A DNA stretch of 64,000 nucleotides from Halichondria panicea (GCF_963675165.1 NC_087382.1:2519567-2583566); one strand, 5' to 3'. Shown: positions 1 through 12,198, counted from the first letter of the stretch. Program-made: numbers and translations. The notes: generated by a model not told the origin, from the sequence alone.

Positions 1-392
1 TATATACGAGTTATATAGCGACTTAATAGTCGTATAATGCATAAATTGGAAGTTATAATAACAAGGACTTACAATGCAGGCTAGGGATTTGGGGAGGTCA
101 ATAGTGTGAGCATTGAATTAACTACCGTATTACTAACAACTTTTAGTAATAAAATCGCATAAAACCAGATGCCATACATCACAATCTTAAGTTTATAAAG
201 TTAGATAGCAAAGTCTACTCTGACCCCCATCATGCACAAGGTTTTTTACCCGCAAAATATTCTAGTAATACATGTACGTTATAATGCATAGGTCAGAGGT
301 GGATCTTAAGGAGGTCAATAGTGTGAGCATTGTCTAATAGTTACATACATGTGTGAACATTTTGAACAGGTATAATAAATAAAATACCATAC

Positions 393-946
393 CAATCTTG
401 GAGGGGAATATGTTTTCATCGTCTAGTTGTTCTTGTACCCAGGTCATGAGATAGTCGATATACTTGGGTGCTGAGCACTTGATGGGCTTCTTGACGGTCG
501 TACCATCGGCCCAGTGATACTCGTACCTGGTGGGCGGGCGAGGGGTCAGAGTGCGTAACATTGCAAATACATGTACACGGATGGGATTGAGAATACAAAG
601 TGAGTTAGATTTACAGTAGATTCTTCTTAACTGCCATTCTTGAAGAAAAATCAATCAATTAAACGTAACAAAGGCCAGGTCCCAAATGAACTTAGGTACA
701 AAGAGGTTTCACAGCATCTATAAAATTAATATTCTTGAATGAATTTTGAACAAAAATTTTAAGTCAAAGTTCCCAGACTAACATCCCTACATATGTCACT
801 GTGCTGAGGTGTTGCTTACTTTGGTCCAGCACTCATGACAGGGCATGACTCAGTTGTACAGTGAGCCGTGATAGTGCCATAGAGCATGTTGATCTGGTTA
901 AAGAAGTCCACAGCTGAGTATGTGTTTGTGTGTGAGGGGAGGTGTG

Positions 947-1009
<63 letters not shown>

Positions 1010-2060
1010 TAAAGGCAGTCCACAGCTTTGTGTGTGGGGGTGGAGGTGTAATACAAGGAAATCGATACGTGAGTTAGTGTACAAAATTATTACAGAAGAA
1101 GTACGTATCATAATTAAACTGTACTGTACATGTACTGTATGCGATTATCAAACATACGCAAACTTTACGATGCTAGTGGCTTCGTAAAAATAAATGACCG
1201 GAACCTATACATAATGATTCTTGCCTGATCACAAAAGTTAGATTGCAAATTGCCAACGTTTCTGTTGATTGGCTCATTCGCAAAGGTTTTTCGCATGCAA
1301 AACAGTACTACACTAAGGCTTACTGTTGACGGCGATCCACTCGTTGAGGTCTTCACCATCTGGTAGTTGCACAGCCAGTTTAAGATTCCCACTGCCCAGG
1401 GTAGCGGCCGCATGCTGTACAATAAGGAGGGAGGTGTAATATTGAAATATTGGCAAACACTTGCAGTGTTCAAAGGCGAGGTTGAGTGTACATTAACACA
1501 CACACAGTGTGGAGTTGGCAGGAGAGTACAGTATTGTAGGGGACCACATACTTGGTGGGTTTGGCATCTAAAGAAACACACACTTGCAAAAAATACACGA
1601 AAAAGTGGAAGTATAAACACCGTACAACTAAATTGGATGCTTAAAATACTTCACACACGCATGGCGAAGTGAATTTCGTCTTCTGTCTTGGGAATGGACA
1701 AATGGCCAAACTAAACTAATAAACTATACCAGTACGATACGCTAGCTAGCTGGGTAGCTTGGCAACAACTCCCGAGTGGCTTGTACCAGTCATAACATAC
1801 CTTCATCATGTCATGTTGGTGAGAGCCCTCTGGTATCTTCTTGAGGTGCTTCACAGTCTTAGTATTAGACGCTCTCCTGCACACACACACACACAGTGAC
1901 ACTTAGTACAGCATGCTATCACACGTACACACACACACACACACACACAGCTAGTAAGATACTACTTTATAGGGCTCATTTTTGCTATGTGTGTGTGTGT
2001 GTGTGTGTATAAAGTACTGCGTAGGTGATTAACTTACAGTCCAGATAGGAAGAAGCTCAT
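393..2060 (-). pseudogene. MOB1 5' fragment, array unit 1 (exons 1-5)
   Basis: MOB1 binds and activates LATS/NDR kinases in the Hippo pathway. Exons at 2060-2038 (MSFFLSGL), 1876-1801 (KKIPEGSHQHDMMK), 1414-1324 ([23 protein letters not shown]), 913-820 ([22 protein letters not shown]) and 526-393 (YEYHWADGT, KKPIKCSAPKYIDYLMTW, FPSKIG). All borders are GT/AG and phases agree. It stops at about residue 138 of about 215: the C-terminal exons with the two zinc-binding histidines are absent, and the sequence passes into GDH intron 8. Only the Cys pair of the zinc site is kept. Confidence 0.88.
947..1009. repeat. (TG)n microsatellite, MOB1 intron 3, unit 1
   Basis: About 30 uninterrupted TG units next to MOB1 exon 4. 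Confidence 0.9.
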
Positions 2061-2419
2061 GGCTGACTCTAGTGAGAATTCTAAGGTGCTTGGATGGACG
2101 GTACACGTACACACGATCTGCCCTAAAATTATAAACAAGCGTTCTCTTGAGACAACGCAATTGCGCAAGTCTGTCGCTCTATTCCGAATAATCCGTGTCC
2201 CCACATGCAGGGTACAGAGGTCATGTTTTGCACTAGTACCTAATTACTAGCCGCCCTTGATAATATTGCTTCTATTAAGCCGCCCGCGAGTTCAGATGTC
2301 ATCATAAAAAAACTCATAATTATAACAATGTTTACGTGTAGTAATAATAGTACAATATTAGTACAAGCAAAAGGAGGGGTTTAGGGAATTAGTGTTAAAA
2401 ATTTGATGTTAGTTTGGGA

Positions 2420-4391
2420 TCACCACTGCTTCGAGTCTTTCAACGTCTGTGCTAATTCAGACAATCCGACAGTAGGTTTCTGGAGCGATTGGATAAGCTC
2501 CTCTTTGCTCAGTTTTTCCTTATTTAATCTTGTGATGAGCATGTCCTTGAGACAATCTAGATTTTTGTCCCTCTGTTTGGTCGCAATTGCCTCGAGGATA
2601 TCAATATGGAGGCCCAGAGCCAAGCCAAGGTAGTACCACTTGTTCACGGCGGGAGGGTAGAGGTATTCCAGTAGCTCAGAAAGGTTGTTAGTTGTGAATG
2701 ATTTAGACCGACTCTCCTGAGAGCATGACCCCGTCAAAGCTGGAGGTGTAGGTCGTTGGACATCTGGTGTTGTGAGGGGGATGGTTGACACTGGTTTTCT
2801 TCGATGTTTGGGCTTGGCAGTTTTGCTTCTTGATCTCGTAACCATTGACTTACCTAAATGAATGTACATAAGTAAAGTTAGACCGTACACTGAGAACTAA
2901 CCTGAGTCAGTACATGGTCTCTTAGTGGCAGTTGTTGGTGGCTCACAAAGAGAACGCTTCCCTGCATCAGTATATGAATGGTTAGCAGCATAATAATTAT
3001 AGTTCACACAACAAACACTGATTAATAAACTCACTTATTGGTTTTTTCTGTGTGGATGCCAAAGCTGACGTGAAAACCAAGACAGTAAATATTTCACCAC
3101 ATTCGGGACAGCTTGGATCATTCCCCTGTCCCACAGCGCAAACAGGACACACAACATGGTTGCAAGAGGTGGTGGTTAATTTCACGTTATTGCCACATTT
3201 CTCACAGTAGATCGTGGGGTTGGCCCAGCAACAGACGATGAGCAGGTCAGCCCAGACGTCCGCCTCCATTACCCAGAACTTGGAGTTGAGCATCCTTGTG
3301 GCCATTTCCAGTGGAGGACCCCAGCCTGAGCGAATGCTCTTGAGGAGAGAGGTCAACTCTTTCAGTGAGAATGACGCAGGCACTTTTTTAGTAAGTGTCC
3401 AACGAAATACGCGAAGAGCTCGGATTTTATCAAAGAAACAGAATATATTTGTTAAGTTGCAGGGGACACAATAGTTTAGCCTAGATTTTTAAGAGCATGT
3501 AGGGTGTATGGTACCTTTCCAGTCTAGCTTCCAGTCTAGTTTTTCCCCAGTCTATACGCTGTTGCTGTGAATTAAAGAAATCATTTGATCATGTTATGCT
3601 TCTCACAATGCACTATGGAATCCCAACATCCAATCCCCTATAAACTGGCTTACACTTAAGAACTTCATACTAATAATTCATAAGCAATGTATAGGTTGCC
3701 CAAACCATCCCCATAGAGATACACTCTGGGGCAAAGACGGTACCTATGTGAGCTTGTTTAAAATGGACAAGTGTAGAGCGACACCAATCCTTACCAACGC
3801 CTCCAACGCGTTCAACGAGTCCAACTCCAACACCTTCAATGCGTCCAACACCTTCAACGCGTCCAACGCCTTTGCCTTCAACATGTCCGATACTTTCAAC
3901 GTGTCCAACACCTTCAACATGTCCGATACTTTCAACGTGTCGAATGCTTTCAACGCGTCCAACGCTTTCAACGCTTTCAACACCTTCAACTTGTCCGATG
4001 CTTTCAACGTGTCCAACACCTTCAACATGTCCGATAAGTTCAACGTGTCCGATGCTTTCAACGTGTCCAACACCTTCAACTTGTCCGATGCTTTCAACGT
4101 GTCCAACACCTTCAACATGTCCGATACTTTCAACTTATCCAACGCTTCCAATGCTTTCAACACCTTCAACATGTCCGATGATTCCAACGTGTCCAACTCC
4201 TTCAACACCTTCAACATGTCCAACTCCTTCTGGAACTCCATACTATACCCAATATACACAACTCTGCTCACCGGCACCAGCACTGTGAGTGTGTATATGG
4301 CAGATTCTCCATCACTGATCATTAAAGAGGCTTCTGGCCATCGCCGGGGCCTGGGCATATAATCCAGACTCCTTTGTACCTTGTTGGTCAT
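2420..4391 (-). pseudogene. RD1: RING / Death-domain gene with a lost splice acceptor
   Basis: Exons at 4391-4272 (MTNKVQRSLDY, long first exon), 4229-3795 (Leu-rich repeats such as SDMLKVLDTLKA), 3565-3516, 3426-3035 (RING), 2961-2902 and 2853-2420 (linker and Death domain). Phases add to 497 codons. At the RING exon the acceptor AG seen in RD2 and RD5 is AA (plus-strand C to T at 3427), so normal splicing should fail unless another AG is used. Exon 2 lacks the start found in other copies (FTPFISDTEQQEGKL) and seems to use a different acceptor. It could still be functional with altered splicing. Confidence 0.72.
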
Positions 4392-4606
4392 TCTGACTTG
4401 GCACACTTTATACATGATACCAGTAATTTATAGTATCTATGCTTTATATCACATGCACACTAGACCACTAGTGCCGGAGACACCACAACGCCTAGGGAAT
4501 TGGGTTGGTAATTAGCTATACAGCTACAGAGCTAGAGCATAGATAGTATGGCTAGAGGCTGCGCTGGAGCTGAAGAGTTCTCTTGGCTAGCTAGCTAGAG
4601 ACGTGT

Positions 4607-4662
4607 TAGCCTCGATTCCAGGCCGCACTTCACTCCGGGATGTGCGGCCTGGAATCGAGGCT
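4607..4662. repeat. AGCCTCGATTCCAGG hairpin element, copy 1
   Basis: A palindrome of about 56 bp: AGCCTCGATTCCAGGCCGCA and its complement around a short centre. Other copies in this window lie at 12199-12261, 35034-35093 and 47495-47542, with partial ones near 47199, 53774 and 61228. Confidence 0.8.
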
Positions 4663-5494
4663 GGTTACATACTGGCTTGGAAACTCTTTGTTCCTCCCAT
4701 ATTTTTTCTTATTGTGTGACAAAAACAGAAAAAGGAAACCATTATATAAGTATCTTTTACCAAGAGTAACCGGATTAAACCCATAATTAATTCACTATTC
4801 AGAATGTAATCTACAATCATACATGTAGTGTTTAAAAGCCACAGACATACCAAAAAATAAGCTAGCAGGTAGGAAGGTACAATGTTCACTATCAGGTGTT
4901 CTCTATGCAGCTACAAGGTGATGCCAGCCGCTAGGTAGACTGTGTAGATCTTCTGCAGTGCACACACATAAGCAGCGGTCCTCAGGTCCAGACCAAGGTT
5001 GTACTCACGAACAGCTCGCATGATTTGCTGCAAGGGAGGGGAAGAGTTTCTTAGAATGGTAGCAGAATTATGAATCAGATCAAAAGCAGAACACACTTTA
5101 TATCGTGGTAATTGTATCGTGGAGACATTCGTGTAATTAAATTGGAAATCGTCTTATTTTTTTTATTGAGATGCCGTCGGGTTTCAAAAAGCTCTATTCT
5201 ACAATGCTTTAGATAGTGACATTACAATAGATGCAAGTATTCAATAAAGGGAGTACATTAGTTATAATAATAATACGTACATGGTTTTAATCTAAGCAGG
5301 TTATGCCTTAGTTGCTACAGACACGATAACTTGGCTAGTGACAGCTCTCACCTTGGCAAATCTCTCCATGGTGTATTCTAGACCAGAGTTGACGATGTCC
5401 TTCTCACTAGCTCCAGCAATGCAAGCACTGAATGCAGGGGTGGCTGTGATGGGGATAGACCCAGCACGACCTCCAGAGAACTTGGACACTGTCT

Positions 5495-5642
5495 GTAGGG
5501 GTGTGTGTGTGTGCGTGTGTGTGAGTGTGTGTGTGTGTGTGTGCGTGTGTGTGTGTGCGTGTGTGTGTGTGTGTGTGTGTGCGTGTGTGTGTGCGTGTGT
5601 GTGTGTGTGGTGTGTGAGTGTGTGTGAGTGTGTGTGTGTGTG

Positions 5643-5674
<32 letters not shown>

Positions 5675-5725
5675 CGTGTGTGAGGGGTGCGTGTGTGAGG
5701 GGTGTGTGTGTGAGGGGTGTGTTAA
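5495..5725. repeat. (TG)n tract at the GDH exon 11 acceptor, unit 1
   Basis: TG with interspersed GC and GAGGGG variants, directly upstream (on the minus strand) of GDH exon 11. Confidence 0.9.
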
Positions 5726-5938
5726 ATTGCTATTAAGAATGCTTTATAGAAAAAATTTGTTACCATGAAGCCAGTAATTATAGAGCTACCATGCACTTGT
5801 ATGGAGGTGACCTCATTATGAACTCTAAACCCATACATGTAAAATGTAATTACCATAATTATTACTAGAATATTTTGATGGTGAAAAACTTTGCGAAAGA
5901 GCCAAATCAGCAGAAAAGTTGACCCTTTGCGATCTAAC

Positions 5939-6146
5939 TACCGTATAGCGGGTAATTTTCGGGGGACAAAATATTCGTGGTTCAGCAATATTGAGACATT
6001 TCGTGGGTAATATTTTCGTGGTTGGAGCTTGCACTGCAGGTAAAGGTAGGCAAGGTCGCTTCATTTGTGGGTAAAATATTTGTGGTTAGACCTCCAACCA
6101 CAAAAACCACGAATATTTTGCCCACGAAAATTACACGCTATACTGT
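5939..6146. mobile_element. MITE of the TATAGCGGGTAATTTT family, unit 1
   Basis: Ends TACCGTATAGCGGGTAATTT and complement ...CGCTATACTGTA. It is nested in an older element (about 5857-6235) whose ends carry ATTACTAGAATATTTTG; unit 3 has that older element without this insertion (22665-22813). Confidence 0.72.
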
Positions 6147-6510
6147 ATTGCGTTCTGGCATGTGTACCGGTATTTATGAATTGATCGTTAAGTTCACATA
6201 ATAATGTTTAATGCTCGCAGAACATTCTAGTAATACAGTATACAATAATAATAATAATGGACAGTGCTCTGGCATGACTAATTTTAATGTTCAAACTAGG
6301 GACTGGCCATGCCATGCATGTATAGCAAATTATTCAGATGTCTCCAGTTGGCAAATCCTAAACCAGCTGGCGTATACATGACCTGTATCACTAGTAGCAG
6401 CAACAACATCACTACATGTATTGTACTATATACGGACAAACAGACAATATGATTATTATAAGCAATCTCACCATTATTATTATTATTATTATTATTATAT
6501 CGTATGATAT

Positions 6511-6548
6511 CCAAGTGCTAAAAATATAAATTTCTATTTTTAGCACTT
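6511..6548. repeat. AAGTGCTAAAAATA hairpin in GDH intron 10
   Basis: AAGTGCTAAAAAT and its complement around a short A/T centre. The same hairpin recurs at about 14459-14495 and 23131-23175. Confidence 0.6.
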
Positions 6549-6730
6549 CATGCAAATGCACTCATTCCTCCGCCCACGTTTAAACTCTGCTAGCTACGTG
6601 CACTGATAGTGGAGTTGCATGCCCTCTCTTCTTTTATAAGCCCTTGATAGCACTCATAACAAGCACTGACAAGGTTAATAGCACTCGGCGTAGCCTTGCC
6701 ATTGCTTGTTACTCGTGCTATTAATCTCAT

Positions 6731-7627
6731 CAGGAGTGTATGAAGAGGAGTATGCGACTCCCACGCACATTCCATTCTACATCCCGGACTGATTCTGTCA
6801 CTAACACTTGAGTTGTGTAAACTGTTAGCCACGAATAAAATTAAAGTGGGCTGGAGGTACAAACCACAGAGGAGGAAAATGCCAGTGTCAAAAGGTCACT
6901 AATTAAAACACCACGTGGTCCTATGTTTTATGAGTTTACCCTCGCACCCCTGAGTTTATACACCACCAATAGCTTGATCCTCTTTATAATCACAACAGAC
7001 ATCGGTTGAGCTATCACGCCCCAGAGGAATCAGCTTGAGAGAGGAGATCCAGGATTTAATTGCAACCTTTGACCTTTTATTGCATTCTTCAAAACCACAA
7101 GATATGGAAATTAGCCTTCCATGGCTAGGGTATAAATTTTGATGTACTGGCTTACTGGCTTGCTGCACTGGATAGATCTAGGTATAGTAAGCTTTCCAAG
7201 CAGGCAAATTTTAATAAAGAACAGAAGCGCTAAGCTGCTATATGCAGCAAAGGTCAAGAACCCAGAACTAATCCTTCATTAAATGTGACCCTATTGACCC
7301 TGGAGTTCCTCCTCTGGTATAAACTTAAGATACGGTCTGATAGTGACGTGGTATGACATACTCATACCGTAACCTGGTTTACACTACAACTGCTACAGTT
7401 GGATACGGTATAGCGGGTAATTTTCGTGGGGCAAAATATTCGTGGTTTTCGTGGTTGGAGGTATGACCACAAATAATTTACCCACGAATGAAGCGACCTT
7501 TTACAAATCCAAGCAGCAACCAGAAAATATTACCCACGAAATGTCTCAATATTGCTTGATCCACGAATATTTTGTCTCCCGAAAATTACCCGCTATACGG
7601 TACTCCTCTTCATACACTCCTGATAGA
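6731..7627. mobile_element. 0.9-kb inverted-repeat element, unit 1
   Basis: Inverted ends of 24 bp (ATCAGGAGTGTATGAAGAGG from 6731 and the complement ending at about 7627). It is present only in unit 1. A second, smaller inverted-repeat element sits inside it at 7407-7602. Confidence 0.7.
7407..7602. mobile_element. ~200-bp MITE with GTATAGCGGGTAATTTT ends
   Basis: Nearly the whole element is palindromic (outer GTATAGCGGGTAATTTTCG, inner CACGAA-rich). The same family occurs at 5939-6146 (unit 1), 13911-14121 (unit 2) and 39229-39418 (GDH intron 7), so it is a mobile MITE family of this genome. Confidence 0.78.
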
Positions 7628-7845
7628 GTTCTTTAGAGACTGATTCAATGTATGTAATTGTTATTTCATTTTCTATATTCTCTATAGCAAGTCTACTCTC
7701 CTTCTTTCACCTAAAATTGTACATAATACATGTTTGTAAATACAACTCTGCGCGAGGCTAATCATGCGTGTGCGTATACCTCTATTTATTACTGTGTAAC
7801 AGTGATTTAATGCAGCATAAGGACAAACGAACTCCGACCTCCCAT

Positions 7846-7876
<31 letters not shown>

Positions 7877-9349
7877 ACAAATGACCTCTGACCTCTACTC
7901 ACTACACACACACTCACCTAGTAAATGATTGTTGGAGTCTTCCTCGTGTTTCCAGGTCAACCGTCCATAACTGACATGGTTGAGATTCTTGAGCCACTCA
8001 AAATAGGACACAGTCACTCCTCCAGCATTTGCAAACAGGTCAGGGATGACCATAATGTTGCGATCCATCAGAATCTTCTCAGCAGCAATAGTAGTGGGAC
8101 CATTGGCACCTTCTGCCACCACCTGTGTACACATGAGGCAATCTCTGGGTCAGTAGAACTTTAAAACTAGTTATATTAATAAGCACACCTACGTATGTAG
8201 GGATGGATATAGTCCTACATACAGGTAAGAGATGAGACTGATCAAAACCTACCAGGGATAGGCCTTCCTAAAGAGCTACAGAATGCAATATCCAACTTTG
8301 AAATTGGTTATACTCTAGATCCAAGCAAAAAAACCTACACTCTTTCAACTGCCATAACTTGAATTCCGTGGATCCAATATTTATGATTTTCCGAAAGATT
8401 AGAAAGAGACCTTTAAAATGATGTCACAAAGTTTATATTTAAGACATAGTCAATTTTGGCCCAATACCATGGATTATATACATGTATATATAGTCCATGG
8501 TCCAAGGCCGAAAAATGACAAATTATGCCTCAACGAAATTGTGGATTTAAACACATCATTTGAAAGGTCTCTTTCTAAGCTTTCAGAACATCATAACATT
8601 TTTGAAATCGGATCAACGATACTCGAGTTATGGCATTATACGCACACACACGCACAATACCTTGGCTTGTATTTGCTCAGCTATTTCTGCCGTAATCTGC
8701 TTCTCTCCGGCAGCTGGTATCAGAATATCACACTCTGCTGTCAGTAAGTTCTCAGTCGTTTCTTGTGCTCCTGGAAATCCTTTGATTGAGCCTCCGTTAT
8801 TTAATTTATAATCTTCCAATTCTTTCGGGTCGATACCGCTTCCCTGTTAACAATGGACACATCCCTCTCCATCACGCCCACGCACTTAGCTCCCTCTCTG
8901 TGGAGGTAGCGACAAGAGTGGAGCCCCACGTTGCCAAAGCCCTGTACATACATGTAGAGTTATATAGCGACTTAATAGTCGTATAATGCATAAATTAGAA
9001 GTTATAATAATAAGGACTTACAATGCAGGCTAGGGATTTGGGGAGGTCAATAGTGTGAGCATTGAATTAACTACCGTACGTATTACTAACAATTTTTAGT
9101 AATAAAATCGCATAAAACCAGATACCATATCACAGTCTTAAGTTTATAAAGTTAGAAAGCAAAGTCTACTCTGGCCCCCATCATGCACAAGGTTTGTTAC
9201 CAGCAAAATATTCTAGTAATACAAGTATGTTATAATGCATAGGTCAGAGGTGGATCTTAAGGAGGTCAATAGTGTGAGCATTGTCTAATAGTTACATACA
9301 TGACGTATGAACATTATGTTATTATCCTGAACAGGTAAAAATACCGTAC

Positions 9350-9483
9350 CAATCTTTGAGGGGAAGATGTTCTCATCGTCTAGTTGTTCTTGTACCCAGG
9401 TCATGAGATAGTCGATATACTTGGGTGCTGAGCACTTGATGGGCTTCTTGACGGTCGTACCATCGGCCCAGTGATACTCGTAC
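9350..9483 (-). pseudogene. MOB1 exon 5 remnant, array unit 2
   Basis: A 134-nt exon encoding YEYHWADGTTVKKPIKCSAP to FPSKIG, with acceptor and donor retained. MOB1 exons 1-4 are gone; a short sequence not found in units 1, 3 and 5 (about 9667-9740) sits at the deletion point and is shared with unit 4. Confidence 0.88.
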
Positions 9484-9890
9484 CTGGTGGGCGGGCAAGG
9501 GGTCAGAGTGCGTAACATTACAAATACATGTACACGGATGGGATTGAGAATACAAAGTGAGTTAGATTAACAGTGGATCCTTCTTAACAGCCATTCTTGA
9601 AGAAAATCAACTAACGTAACAAAGGCCAGGTCCCAAATGAACTTAGGTATAAAGAGGTTTCACACCCACGGCATTGCAGCCAAATATGGCCATTGTACTG
9701 ATGATGCAATGATAATGATTATCTAATAACATTCTTTCAGCGTAATGAATAAATTTTACAAAAACCATGTGATGACTATAAATCTACTTTGCCTGGCCTT
9801 ACCAACAAAAAACATGTTAAGTGCAATAATTATTAATTATAAAGTCAAATCAAAAGGAGGGTTTGGGGGATTAAAAGTGATAGTTTGGGA

Positions 9891-12103
9891 TCACCACTGC
9901 TTCGAGTCTTCCAACGTCTGTGCTAGTTTGGAAAATCCTACAGTAGCTTTTTGCAGCGATTGGACAAGCTCCTTTTTACTCAGCTTTTCCATATCTAACC
10001 GTGTGATGAGCATCTCCCTGAGGCAGTCTAGAGTGTCATCTCTCTGTTTGATCTTAATTGCATGGAGGATATGAACAGGGACGCCCAGACCCAGGCCAAT
10101 ATAGTACCACTTGTTCACGGCAGGGTAGAGGTCGTCCAGTAGATCAGGAAGGTTGTCAGTTGTGAGGGATTTTCTCTCATGAGAGCATGACCCCGTCGAA
10201 GCTGGAGGTGTAGGTCGTTGGACATCTGGTGTTGTGAGGGGGATGGTTGATACTGGTTTTGTTCGAGGTCTTGGCTTGGCTGGTTTGCTTCTTGATCTCG
10301 TAACCATTGACGTGCCTAAATGAATGTACGTAAGTAAAGTTAGACCGTACACTGAGAACTAACCTGAGTCAGTACATGGTCTCTTAGTGGCAGTTGTTGG
10401 TGGCTCACAAAGAGAACGCTTCCCTGCATCAGTATATGAATGGTTAGCAGAAAAATAAAATAGTTCACACAACAAACACTGATTAATAACTTACTTATTG
10501 GTTTTTCCTGTGTGGATGCCAAAGCTGACGTGAAAACCAAGACAGTAAATATTTCACCACATTCGGGACAGCTTGGATCATTCCCCTGTCCCACAGCGCA
10601 GACAGGACACACAACATGGTTGCAAGAGGTGGTGGTTAATTTTACGTTATTGCGGCATTTCTCACAGTAGATCGTGGGGTTGGCCCAGCAACAGACGATG
10701 AGCAGGTCAGCCCAGACGTCCGCCTCCATTACCCAGAACTTGGAGTTGAGCATCCTTGTGGCCATTTCCAGTGGAGGACCCCAGCCTGAGCGAAGGCTCT
10801 TGAGGAGAGAGATCAACTCTTTCAGTGAGAATGACGCGGACACTTTTTTAGTAAGTGTCCAACGAAATACGCGAAGAGTTCGGATTCTATCAAAGAAACA
10901 GAATATATTTGTTAAGTTGCAGGGGACACAATAGTTTAGCCTAGATTTTGTAGAGCATGTAGGGTGTATGGTACCTTTCCAGTCTAGCTTCCAGTCTAGC
11001 TTCCAGTCTAGCTTCCAGTTCAACTTTTATCCAGTCTATACTCTGTTCCTGTGAATTAAAGAAATCATTTGATCATGTTATGCTTCTCACAATGCACTAT
11101 GGAATCCCAACATCCAATCCCCTATAAACTGGCTTACACTTAAGAACTTCATTCTAATAATTCATAAGCAATATATAGGTTGCCCAAACCATCCCCATAG
11201 AGATACACTCTGGGGCAAAGACGGTACCTATGTGAGCTTGTTTAAAATGGACGAGTGTAGAGCGACACCAATCCTTACCAACGCCTCCAACCAGTCCAAC
11301 TCAAACACCTTCAACGCGTCCAACACCTTCAACGCGTCCAACGCCTTCAACTTGTCCGATGCTTTAAACCTGTCCAACGCTTTCAACGCTTTCAACGCTT
11401 TCAACGCGTTCAACGCCTTCAACATGTCCAACGCGTCCAACACCTTCAACATGTCCGATGATTCCAACACTTGCAACGTGTTCAACGCTTTCAACGTGTC
11501 CAACGCCTTCAACTCCGTCTCCAACGCCTCCAACTTCACTTTCAACCTCTTCGACACCACGTTCAACCTATTCAACTCCTCCACGTTCAACCTATTCAAC
11601 TCCTCCACATTCAACCTATTCAACTCCTCCACGTCCAACCTATTCAACTCCTTCACGTTCAACGAGTCCAACTCCTCCAACAAGACTGAGCGTGATGAAG
11701 ACCGCAATCTTATTTTGAAGTCAAGGAATGGCGAATTGATCATGTCAAAACTTAAGGTATCCTCGATTCCAGAGAAATCCTGTGTGAGGAGATCTAGATA
11801 AACTGGTGTATTCAGCTTGCCCTCTTGTTGTTCTGTGTCCGATATAAACGGCGTGAATGTTTCTCGAAGTTGGCCCAGTTGGGGGTTCTGGTGTATGTGT
11901 ACGTGTGCATGCAAACAAAATCAATAGTATTAAAACACCAAACTATCTGTGAAGCAGAAATGTGAATGGCCAAACTATAATTAATTTAATATATATACAT
12001 ACACAGATATTAAACTATAGACTACAATACACACAACAATGCTCACCGGCCAGGGCCAGGGCCAGAGGTTATAATCCAGACCCCTTTGTACCTCGTCAGT
12101 CAT
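9891..12103 (-). CDS. RD2: intact coiled-coil / RING / Death-domain protein (538 aa)
   Basis: Exons at 12103-12047, 11887-11279, 11048-10975, 10886-10495, 10423-10364 and 10315-9891; borders are GT/AG, phases match, total 539 codons with the stop. The start MTDEVQRGLDY is conserved in sister copies. Residues about 20-245 are Leu/Lys/Glu-rich with short repeats (LNVEELNR, LDALK), a probable coiled coil. Residues about 321-365 form a C3HC4 RING: YCEKC, then CNHVVCPVC, then CPEC. A basic linker (KPRPRTKP) follows, and residues about 440-535 form a Death domain (WYYIGLGLGVP, LDCLREMLITRL, ELVQSLQ). RING proteins with a Death domain usually link ubiquitin transfer to immune or cell-death signalling; that role is inference. 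I do not recognise a named orthologue. It is the only array copy without a lesion. Confidence 0.82.
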
Positions 12104-12198
12104 TCTGACTTAGCTTGGCACACTTATCACACTAGACCACTGGGCTGGGAGCGCTAGATTGAAGAGTTCTCTTGGCTATAGCGCTAGCTAGAGACATG

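Larger units (their letters stand above)
4911..8941 (-). pseudogene. GDH 3' fragment, array unit 1 (exons 9-12, frameshifted)
   Basis: Homologues of GDH exons 9-12 at 8941-8661, 8122-7918, 5492-5352 and 5027-4911; exons 1-8 are absent because MOB1 sequence replaces them upstream. Exon 9 is 281 nt against 282 in the full gene (one T missing near 8839), and exon 11 is 141 nt against 158 (17 nt missing near 5485, removing the RSLEA coding stretch). Both shift the frame. The fragment lacks the glutamate-binding domain, so it cannot encode an enzyme. Splice sites are otherwise kept. Confidence 0.9.
141..9091. repeat. Tandem array unit 1 (GDH 3' - RD1 - MOB1 5')
   Basis: About 8.95 kb. Boundaries are set at the GDH intron 8 / MOB1 intron 5 junction, where unit sequence leaves that of the full GDH gene. 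It is the longest unit because of an extra inverted-repeat element of about 0.9 kb (6731-7627). Positions 1-140 belong to the 3' side of the preceding unit, so the array continues left of the window. Confidence 0.85.

Noticed and set aside
3748-4362. Plus-strand Asn/Ser/Phe-rich reading frame opposite RD1 exon 2
   Set aside because: It mirrors the repeat-rich coding exon on the minus strand; only the minus strand has phase-compatible flanking exons with splice sites shared by all copies.
7925-8164. Plus-strand frame starting [17 protein letters not shown], repeated in every unit
   Set aside because: It is the antisense of GDH exon 10, whose minus-strand translation is an unmistakable GDH sequence.
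393-8941. Fusion protein joining MOB1 exon 5 to GDH exon 9
   Set aside because: Exon 5 ends in phase 1 and GDH exon 9 starts in phase 0, so the direct join is out of frame.
10340-11023. Single continuous RD2 frame through exon 3, intron and RING exon (KLDWKLDWK start)
   Set aside because: The upstream part reads exon 3 in another frame and runs through a good intron; the spliced model fits the sister copies better.
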